Of a stretch of 6,001 nt of DNA, positions 1-4,781 are shown one piece after another. Position 1 is the stretch's first letter. Every line of letters begins with the position of its first letter. The notes beneath the pieces were generated by a model. That model ran no database searches and had not been told where the DNA came from. It saw only the letters and a program-made list of their open reading frames with translations. Location of the stretch: NCBI GenBank assembly GCA_030424705.1, contig JAUHWJ010000140.1, forward strand, positions 1 to 6,001, written 5' to 3'. The translations under genes and the position numbers were made by a program. The stretch comes from Alphaproteobacteria bacterium. GTDB lineage: Bacteria > Pseudomonadota > Alphaproteobacteria > Rhodobacterales > Rhodobacteraceae.

Positions 1-163
1 GGCGGAGGCCGGACGGCTCGGCCGCTATCCGGTGATCGCGGTGGGCGCGGCGCGGCGGCGCTTCCTCAAGACGGTGCTGGAGGCGAAGGGCGTGCGGAAC
101 GCCGTCCTCTCCTTCGACGAGATCGGGACGAATGCGCGGCCCTCGCTGATCGGCGTCGCCTGA
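1..163 (+). CDS. flhA: FlhA C-terminal end (partial, 5' truncated by window)
   Basis: Only the last 53 codons lie in the window. The reading frame starts at base 2 and ends with TGA at 161-163. FlhA is the large export-gate protein of the flagellar type III secretion system. Its cytoplasmic C-terminal domain forms a ring that receives chaperone-substrate complexes. What is visible is the end of that domain: a segment reading RYPVIAV, a basic helix around RRRFLKTVLEAKGVRN, then AVLSFDEIG and a short tail ending LIGVA. This matches the usual FlhA ending, where a strand of the type VLSxxEI precedes a short variable tail. The stop lies 2 bases before the fliR start, which supports a shared operon. 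The call rests on a short fragment plus the fliR/flhB context, so the family is likely but the rest of the gene cannot be judged. Confidence 0.8.
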   Translation, partial: AEAGRLGRYPVIAVGAARRRFLKTVLEAKGVRNAVLSFDEIGTNARPSLIGVA

Positions 164-165
164 TC

Positions 166-1008
166 ATGGAGGGGATCGACCCCGCCTCTTCGGAGACGAT
201 GCGGCTCTTCGCGCTGCTCGGCCAGCTCTTCGCCTTCTCGGAGGCGGAGATAAACGCGCTCGTCGCCGTCTTCGCGCGCGTCGGCGCCGTCGCCGCGCTT
301 CTGCCCGGGTTCGGGGAGATGCTCGCCCCGGCGCGGGTGCGGCTCGTCGCCGCCATCGCCTTCACCGCGCTCGTCTGGCCGACCATCCTGCCGGGGCTCG
401 ACATCCCGACGGCGCCGCCAGTCGGCCAGACGGCGGAGCCGGGGCTCGCCCTTGGCCGCCTGATCCTGGCGGAGACGGCCTCGGGCCTCGCGCTCGGGAT
501 CGCGATCCGCTTCTTCGTCTTCGCCCTGCAGCTCGCCGGCGCGATGGCCGCACAGGCGACCTCGGTGGCGCAGATCTTCGGCGGCGGCGCGACGCCGGAC
601 CCGATGCCCGCGATCGGCAACATCCTCGTCGTCGCCGGCATCGCGCTCGTGCTCGCCTCGGGCCTCCATGTGAAGGCGACGGCCGCCATGATCGGCTCCT
701 ACGAGGTGTTCCCTTTCGGCGTCTTCCCGGTCGCCGGCGATCTCGCCGAATGGGGCGTCAGCCGCGCCGCTTCGGCCTTCGGCCTCGCCTTCACGCTGGC
801 TGCGCCCTTCCTCGTCGCCGCGCTCGTCTACAACGTGGCGCTCGGCGCGATAAACCGGGCGATGCCGCAGCTGATGGTCGCCTTCGTCGGCGCGCCGGCG
901 ATCACGGCGGGCGCGCTGCTCTTCCTCCTCCTTTGCGCGCCGGCAATGCTTCTGCACTGGTCAGGCATGCTCGACGAGGCGCTCGCCGCGCCATTCCGGG
1001 GGCGCTGA
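166..1008 (+). CDS. fliR: Flagellar type III export gate protein FliR
   Basis: This 280-residue integral membrane protein has the usual length for FliR. FliR joins FliP and FliQ in the helical export-gate core in the centre of the basal-body ring and works with FlhB and FlhA to pass rod, hook and filament proteins. Hydrophobic segments are visible at about residues 28-48, 58-76, 98-130, 139-164, 178-200, 205-228 and 240-265. The most recognisable stretch is INRAMPQLMVAFVGAP near residues 229-244, the FliR signature of the form NRxMPQxxVxFxGxP. The ATG follows the flhA stop by 2 bases with no clear Shine-Dalgarno sequence, so re-initiation after flhA is likely. An ATG at 199 would give a protein 11 residues shorter; a GGAG before it sits only 3 bases away, so 166 is preferred. 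The stop shares one base with the flhB start (TGATG at 1006-1010). Confidence 0.93.
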   Translation: MEGIDPASSETMRLFALLGQLFAFSEAEINALVAVFARVGAVAALLPGFGEMLAPARVRLVAAIAFTALVWPTILPGLDIPTAPPVGQTAEPGLALGRLILAETASGLALGIAIRFFVFALQLAGAMAAQATSVAQIFGGGATPDPMPAIGNILVVAGIALVLASGLHVKATAAMIGSYEVFPFGVFPVAGDLAEWGVSRAASAFGLAFTLAAPFLVAALVYNVALGAINRAMPQLMVAFVGAPAITAGALLFLLLCAPAMLLHWSGMLDEALAAPFRGR

Positions 1009-2102
1009 TGGCGGAGGAAGAAGACAGCTCCTCGGGCGAAAAGACCCACGAGCCGACGCAACAGAAGCTGGATGACGCGCGAAAGCGCGGCGACATCGCC
1101 AAGTCCAACGACATTTCCGCCGCGGCGGCCTATTTCGGTCTCCTTGGCGGGCTTGGTCTCTTCGGCGCCGCCGCCGTCTCCGCTTCGGGATCGACCCTTT
1201 CAGCCTACCTTGCGCGGGCGGAAACGCTGGCGCCGCGGCATCTTTCGATGGGCGGCGGCGCGCTCTCGCTCGGCATGGTCTCGGAGGCGCTGGCCGGGCT
1301 CGTCCCGCTCTTCCTCTTTCCGTTCTTCCTCGTGATCGTCGCGCTCATTGCGCAGCAGGCCTTCGTCTTCGCGCCAGAGAAGCTGGAGCCGAAATTCAGC
1401 CGCATCTCCCTGATCGCGAACGCGAAGAACAAGTTCGGGCCGACCGGCCTCTTCGAGTTCGCGAAGTCGGCGGCGAAGCTTCTCATCATCGCCGCGCTGC
1501 TCGCGATCTTCCTCGCCAACGAGGCGGACCGGGTGATCGGCCTCGTCCGGGCGGAGCCGGCGATGGTGGCGGCGGAAATGGCCCGCCTCGCCTTCTCGCT
1601 TCTTGTCCAGATCGCGGTCGTCGTGGCGGCGGTTTCGGCGGTGGACTATCTCTGGCAGCGGTTCGACCATGCGCGGAAGCTCCGCATGTCCTACCAGGAG
1701 ATGCGGGACGAGGCGAAGAACGCCGAAGGCGACCCGATGCTGAAGTCCCAGCGCCGGCGCCGGGCGGAGGAGATCGCGACCAACCGGATGATGCACGACG
1801 TGCCGAAGGCCGCCGTCGTGATCGTCAACCCCACGCACTACGCCGTCGCCCTGAAATGGGACCGGAGCATGGGCGGCGCGCCCGTGGTCGTGGCGAAGGG
1901 GGTGGACGGCGTCGCGCTCCGCATCCGCGAGACGGCGGAACGCGCGGGCGTGCCGATCCGGCACGATCCGCCGACGGCCCGCGCGCTGGAGGCGACGACG
2001 GAGATCGGGCGGGAGATCGAGCCCACGCACTACCAGGCCGTCGCCGCGGCGATCCGCTTCGCCGAGGCGATGCGGAAGCGCGCGAAGGAACAGGGCCGAT
2101 GA
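1008..2102 (+). CDS. flhB: Flagellar export gate protein / substrate specificity switch FlhB
   Basis: The 364-residue product has the usual length and plan of FlhB, which switches the export apparatus from rod/hook to filament substrates. The N-terminus carries the charged segment QQKLDDARKRGDIAKSNDI (residues 18-36). Membrane segments follow near residues 40-66, 88-122, 143-170 and 182-204. Next comes the linker with MSYQEMRDEAK (207-217) and EGDP (220-223), then the cytoplasmic domain. The self-cleavage motif N274-P275-T276-H277 is intact and followed by YAVALKWD, so cleavage between N274 and P275 is expected. The open frame extends upstream inside fliR to about 750, but that part has no FlhB character. 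The ATG at 1008 overlaps the fliR stop by one base and follows a G-run at 998-1002. The 3' end overlaps the next start as ATGA. One oddity is a second PTHY at residues 339-342. Confidence 0.96.
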   Translation: MAEEEDSSSGEKTHEPTQQKLDDARKRGDIAKSNDISAAAAYFGLLGGLGLFGAAAVSASGSTLSAYLARAETLAPRHLSMGGGALSLGMVSEALAGLVPLFLFPFFLVIVALIAQQAFVFAPEKLEPKFSRISLIANAKNKFGPTGLFEFAKSAAKLLIIAALLAIFLANEADRVIGLVRAEPAMVAAEMARLAFSLLVQIAVVVAAVSAVDYLWQRFDHARKLRMSYQEMRDEAKNAEGDPMLKSQRRRRAEEIATNRMMHDVPKAAVVIVNPTHYAVALKWDRSMGGAPVVVAKGVDGVALRIRETAERAGVPIRHDPPTARALEATTEIGREIEPTHYQAVAAAIRFAEAMRKRAKEQGR

Positions 2103-2533
2103 CGCCGGAAGCGGCCGGCCGCCTTGTCGCGCTCGCGGCGCAGGCGAAGCTCAGGGACCTCGCCGCACTCGCCGCCCTCCGCCGCCGCGACAGCGCGCTC
2201 CTCGCCGCATCGGCGGAACTGGAGGCGGCGGCGAGGGAGGAGGCGGAGGCAGCGGCGGAGGGCGGCCTCGCCGCGCAGGCCGCGTTGGACTCTTTCCGCG
2301 CCGCGGTCCGTCTCCGTCGGGCCGAGATCGCGACGCGGCGGCATGCGCTCGCTCCGGATCTTCTGGCGGCGGAACGCGCCGCCGCGGCCGCCGCAGGCCG
2401 CGAACAGGCGACCGAACGCCTCTTCCGGGAGGCGCGCGCGGCGCAGCGGGCGGACGAGGCGCGGAAAGAGGAGCGGGAAAGGCCGCCCCCGCGTCGCCGC
2501 AGCGGCGCATCCGCCACGGTTCCGGCCCCATGA
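2099..2533 (+). CDS. Small Ala/Arg/Glu-rich helical protein, possibly FliJ-like
   Basis: The frame encodes 144 residues from an ATG that overlaps the flhB stop by 3 bases (ATGA). AAGGA at 2085-2089 lies 9 bases upstream and is a good Shine-Dalgarno match. The protein is almost wholly alanine, arginine, glutamate and leucine up to about residue 127, with no membrane segment, signal peptide or cysteine. It reads as a long coiled coil or helical hairpin, and ends in a Pro/Arg-rich tail containing RPPPRRR. I do not recognise a specific family. Size, helical character and tight coupling to flhB fit a FliJ-like export chaperone or stalk protein, or one of the short unnamed proteins that follow flhB in some alphaproteobacteria. 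The low-complexity, GC-rich coding makes homology by eye unreliable. That it is a real gene is fairly safe from spacing, ribosome site and operon position; the function is a guess. Confidence 0.65.
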   Translation: MTPEAAGRLVALAAQAKLRDLAALAALRRRDSALLAASAELEAAAREEAEAAAEGGLAAQAALDSFRAAVRLRRAEIATRRHALAPDLLAAERAAAAAAGREQATERLFREARAAQRADEARKEERERPPPRRRSGASATVPAP

Positions 2534-2584
2534 GACGGCGACGCGAGAGGCGTTCCCGGCACTCGCGGCCTCTGCTACCGTCTC
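2532..2584 (+). terminator. Possible stem-loop at the end of the flagellar operon
   Basis: GAGACGG at 2532-2538, overlapping the stop codon, is the exact inverted match of CCGTCTC at 2578-2584. An inner pair AGAGG (2546-2550) and CCTCT (2569-2573) can stack inside it across an unequal internal loop. A competing pair, CGCGAG (2542-2547) with CTCGCG (2562-2567), is also possible. No run of T follows, so this is not a textbook intrinsic terminator. It could slow Rho or polymerase, or protect the 3' end. Such pairings are common by chance in DNA this GC-rich. Confidence 0.25.
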
Positions 2585-2692
2585 CGGAGGGACGCGCGGC
2601 AGGGCGCCTGGTTCCGGCGGAGTGGGCGCGGCGCGCGGCGCGCTAACGCACAGGGACCGGGAATTCCAGAATCTCGCCGCTGAAAGAAGGTG

Positions 2693-2720
2693 TTGTTAGA
2701 GAGTCTTCAAGTGGTGTAGG
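2693..2720 (+). promoter_or_regulatory. Weak sigma70-like promoter candidate before the export gene
   Basis: The stretch around 2660-2720 is the most AT-rich part of the intergenic gap, where a promoter for the polysaccharide export genes would be expected. TTGTTA at 2693-2698 resembles a -35 box. TGTAGG at 2715-2720, 16 bases downstream, is only a poor -10 match. No sigma54-type GG-N10-GC element and no CtrA-type TTAA-N7-TTAA was seen. The location is plausible but the sequence evidence is weak. Confidence 0.2.
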
Positions 2721-2731
2721 CTGCAGAAGGC

Positions 2732-2759
2732 GCGGCGCGACGCCGCCCTTGGGGCGGCG
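2732..2759 (+). promoter_or_regulatory. Two mutually exclusive leader hairpins
   Basis: The central segment CGCCGCCC (2741-2748) can pair with GGGCGGCG (2752-2759), giving a perfect 8-bp stem with a 3-base loop. Alternatively its first six bases pair with GCGGCG upstream (2732-2737), giving a 6-bp stem with a 3-base loop. Only one can form at a time. The hairpins end 18 bases before the ribosome site of the export gene. The layout resembles an RNA switch or a barrier at the 5' end, but no T-run follows and GC-rich leaders often show such pairings by chance. Confidence 0.3.
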
Positions 2760-2777
2760 AACACGGACGGATGAAAC

Positions 2778-2781
2778 GGAG
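2778..2781 (+). promoter_or_regulatory. Ribosome binding site that sets the export gene start
   Basis: GGAG sits 7 bases before the ATG at 2789. The in-frame ATG at 2771 has no comparable site upstream, and starting there would put extra basic residues before an otherwise normal signal peptide. The site therefore favours 2789 as the true start. Confidence 0.6.
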
Positions 2782-2788
2782 AACCGGA

Positions 2789-3427
2789 ATGTCACGTTTT
2801 TTCAGAATGCTGGGCGCCGCCGCGGCGATCCTGTCTCTCGGCCTCGTCATCACCGCGACGGCCCAGGTGGTCGAGGAGGGCGACGAGGAGGTGGAGCGCT
2901 ACGTCCTCGCCCCGGGCGACCGGATCGACATTTCGGTGCTCGAGGATCCGTCTCTGAACCGGCAGGCGCTGGTCCTGCCGGACGGCCGCATATCCCTCCC
3001 GATCGCGGGCACGCTCCGCGCCACCGGCAAGACCCCTGAACAGCTCGCCGCGGAAGTACAGGGCCGGCTCGCCAGCATCTTCGTGACGCCGCCGACGGTC
3101 ACCGTCTCGGCCGTCGGGCTCGGCGCGCTGGGCGAGGAGGCGGAGCCGCAACCGCTGATCTACGTTCTCGGCGAGGTGCGCGCGCCCGGCGCGGTGCCGT
3201 TCGATGAGGAGACGCCGTTGACCGTGGTGCAGACCCTCGCCCTCGTCGGCGGGCCGGCGCCCTTCGCGGCGCGCAAGCGCATCCAGATCCACCGCGAGGT
3301 GGACGGGGTGAAGACGGTCGAACTCTTCGACTATGACGCGCTCGAGAACGGGCGGTCGACCGAGGTCGGCCCCCTCCTTGGCGACGGCGACGTCATCATC
3401 GTGCCCGAACGCAGCCTCTTCGACTGA
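2789..3427 (+). CDS. Short periplasmic polysaccharide export protein (OPX; Poly_export + SLBB)
   Basis: The 212-residue product belongs to the polysaccharide biosynthesis/export family (Wza, GumB, KpsD relatives), which carries polymer across the periplasm and outer membrane. Residues 1-26 form a signal peptide with a basic start (SRFFR), a hydrophobic core and a likely cleavage site near ATAQ. The Poly_export domain follows at about 36-108, with the family hallmark YVLAPGDRIDISV and LVLPDGRISLPIAG. One SLBB-type domain covers about 122-172 (IYVLGEVRAPGAVPF, then LALVGG), and the end reads GDGDVIIVPERSLFD. The signal peptide lacks the lipobox cysteine of Wza lipoproteins. The chain stops after the terminal DVIIVPE strand, so the Wza C-terminal amphipathic helix that spans the outer membrane is absent. 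An outer-membrane barrel gene starts 13 bases downstream, which suggests that the two act together. The family is certain; the polymer exported is unknown. Confidence 0.93.
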   Translation: MSRFFRMLGAAAAILSLGLVITATAQVVEEGDEEVERYVLAPGDRIDISVLEDPSLNRQALVLPDGRISLPIAGTLRATGKTPEQLAAEVQGRLASIFVTPPTVTVSAVGLGALGEEAEPQPLIYVLGEVRAPGAVPFDEETPLTVVQTLALVGGPAPFAARKRIQIHREVDGVKTVELFDYDALENGRSTEVGPLLGDGDVIIVPERSLFD

Positions 3428-3440
3428 GGCGCAAAGCCCG

Positions 3441-4637
3441 ATGCCATCCCCCGGCGCCGAAATCCGCGCGCGCTGGCGCCGCCTCCTCGCCGGGGCGGCG
3501 CTGGCGTCGCTCGCCTGCGGCGCGGCCAGGGCGGATGGCTGGAGCATTTCCGGCGCCCTCTCGCAACGCTTCGGCGCGGACAGCAACCTGACCCTCTCGC
3601 AAGGGGGCGCCGACCCGACTTTCAGCTCTACGACGACCGGCAACGTCTCCTTCGCCAGCGAGACCTCGCGCACCTCGCTTAGCGTCACCCCTGGATTCCG
3701 GGCGACGCGGTTCATCGGCGAGGGCGGCCAGAACCAGATCACCCCGAGCTTCAGCAGCGGCCTTTCGCATCGCGTCGGATCGCTCGACCTCAGCAGCGGC
3801 CTCTCGCTCGACATCCGGCCGACCGCCTTCTCCGAACTGGAGGAAGTGGACGACGGCTCCACCGATCTCGACGTCATCCAGCGGAACGCCACCTCGATCA
3901 GCGTGCGCGCCTCCGCCGGCGCAGTCTACCGGATCGACTCGCGCAACCGGTTCAATCTCGGCACGAACCTATCCATCCGGCGCTTCACCGACGATGCGGA
4001 TACGCTGACGCCCAGCACCACGATCGGCGCGAGCGGCGGCTTCGCCCACAGCATAACCGACCGGACCACGGTCAATCTGAGCACCGGGCTGAGCCGCGTC
4101 ACCTTCGGCGGGACCAACGATTCGGAATCGGTCACGGCCAGTTTCGGCGGCGGCGTCAGCACCTCGATCAATCCCGGCTTTACCTTCGGCGGCCAGATCG
4201 GGCTCAACTACACGGAGACGACGCGCCCCGGCGACAATGACAGCAGCCGCTTCGGCTTCAGCTTCTCGACAAGCGCCGGCTACGCCGTGAACGAGGCCAC
4301 CAGCCTCTCCCTCAGCGCGGGTCAGTCGCTCCAGGCCGGCGCCACCGGGGATTTGCAGGACCGGCTGCGGATCAACCTCGGCCTTGGCCACAGCATCAAT
4401 ACGCGGGAGAACTTCTCTTTTTCCCTCGGCCTCTCGCGGCAGAGCCTCGCATCGACTCTGGGCGGCGGCTCCGGCTCAACCCTCGTGCAGACAAGCGTCG
4501 GCTATCAGTTCGCGATCACGCCGGAGATCAACGCCGGGCTGAACTACAGCCTCCGGCTGCAGCCGGAAGAGAGCTTGGATTCCGCATCCCACCGGGTGTT
4601 CTTCACGATCTCGAAGGCCTTCACGCTCCAACCCTGA
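3441..4637 (+). CDS. Outer-membrane beta-barrel protein of the EPS locus (BBP2-like)
   Basis: From the ATG at 3441 the product has 398 residues. The open frame continues upstream inside the OPX gene, but that part is a shadow. The ATG at 3441 has GAGG 11 bases before it (3426-3429, overlapping the OPX stop) and opens a clear signal peptide: basic RARWRR, a hydrophobic core, and cleavage after ARA at residue 31. A cysteine at 26 does not fit a lipobox. The mature part is Ser/Thr/Gly/Asn-rich with alternating hydrophobic residues and lacks long hydrophobic helices, typical of a barrel. Strand-turn-strand units recur about every 38 residues, starting near 172, 212, 249, 288, 324 and 362; with the earlier strands I count about 18. 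The final strand ends VFFTISKAF, followed by TLQP. This resembles the putative beta-barrel porin 2 group often found in EPS clusters. The likely role is the outer-membrane channel partnering the OPX protein; the exact family needs a profile search. Confidence 0.85.
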   Translation: MPSPGAEIRARWRRLLAGAALASLACGAARADGWSISGALSQRFGADSNLTLSQGGADPTFSSTTTGNVSFASETSRTSLSVTPGFRATRFIGEGGQNQITPSFSSGLSHRVGSLDLSSGLSLDIRPTAFSELEEVDDGSTDLDVIQRNATSISVRASAGAVYRIDSRNRFNLGTNLSIRRFTDDADTLTPSTTIGASGGFAHSITDRTTVNLSTGLSRVTFGGTNDSESVTASFGGGVSTSINPGFTFGGQIGLNYTETTRPGDNDSSRFGFSFSTSAGYAVNEATSLSLSAGQSLQAGATGDLQDRLRINLGLGHSINTRENFSFSLGLSRQSLASTLGGGSGSTLVQTSVGYQFAITPEINAGLNYSLRLQPEESLDSASHRVFFTISKAFTLQP

Positions 4638-4642
4638 AAGAA

Positions 4643-4672
4643 CGCCGCCCTCTTGCTGAAGGGGGAGAGGCG
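4643..4672 (+). terminator. Stem-loop after the barrel gene, possible terminator
   Basis: CCCTCTT (4648-4654) pairs with AAGGGGG (4659-4665) around the 4-base loop GCTG, with one G-U pair. CGCC (4643-4646) pairs with GGCG (4669-4672) outside a small unequal internal loop. The hairpin begins 5 bases after the barrel gene stop, a usual position for a terminator. Only AATT follows, not a T-run, so termination may be weak or partial and some read-through into the glycosyltransferase gene is plausible. Confidence 0.4.
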
Positions 4673-4674
4673 AA

Positions 4675-4703
4675 TTGCAGGGCGAGCCTTGTTGCGACAT
4701 AAG
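4675..4703 (+). promoter_or_regulatory. Possible sigma70-like promoter for the glycosyltransferase gene
   Basis: TTGCAG (4675-4680) and CATAAG (4698-4703) are separated by 17 bases and match 3 and 4 of 6 consensus positions respectively. The pair lies just after the stem-loop and about 70 bases before the GTG start, a sensible place for a promoter. The match is modest and promoters of GC-rich alphaproteobacteria are hard to call by eye. Confidence 0.3.
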
Positions 4704-4718
4704 GGCTTGGGGGTGGTC

Positions 4719-4781
4719 ATGTGGAATCCGGCGTCGAAAGGCGTGTATCTGTCGCGTAGCGAGGTATGCAGGCGTGTCTGA
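4719..4781 (+). CDS. Possible 20-codon leader ORF overlapping the glycosyltransferase start
   Basis: An ATG at 4719 opens a 20-codon frame beginning MWNPASKG and ending VCRRV, with TGA at 4779-4781. It overlaps the GTG start of the next gene (4774) by 8 bases in another frame, the arrangement expected for translational coupling. GGGGGT at 4709-4714 resembles a ribosome site but is only 4 bases away. If the candidate promoter just upstream is right, the transcript would begin almost on this site. A frame of this length is easily found by chance. It is listed as a possibility, not a confident gene. Confidence 0.2.
   Translation: MWNPASKGVYLSRSEVCRRV
4761..4765 (+). promoter_or_regulatory. Ribosome binding site that supports the GTG start at 4774
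   Basis: GAGGT lies 8 bases before the GTG at 4774 and is the best Shine-Dalgarno match in this intergenic region. No ATG exists in frame between the upstream stop (4657-4659) and 5023, and starting at 5023 would remove two membrane helices. This site therefore decides for the GTG. Confidence 0.65.

Noticed and set aside
25..957. Long minus-strand open frame opposite fliR, Arg/Glu-rich
   Set aside because: It is antisense to a clear fliR, has biased low-complexity composition, and is the expected shadow of high-GC third positions.
750..1007. Upstream extension of the flhB open frame
   Set aside because: The extension overlaps fliR, is Arg-rich and unlike FlhB, while the ATG at 1008 starts a normal FlhB N-terminus.
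1200..2030. Long minus-strand open frame opposite flhB
   Set aside because: The composition is dominated by Arg, Asp, Glu and His with no domain, and it is wholly antisense to flhB with its intact motifs.
2711..2726. sigma54-like GG...GC element
   Set aside because: The spacing between GG and GC is 8 rather than 10 bases and the flanks do not match the consensus.
3333..3440. Upstream extension of the barrel gene into the OPX gene
   Set aside because: A proper signal peptide begins at 3441. The extension would bury it behind residues translated from the OPX gene in another frame.
2792..3892. Minus-strand open frame of 366 codons across the OPX and barrel genes
   Set aside because: It spans two real genes on the other strand and shows no recognisable motif or promoter.
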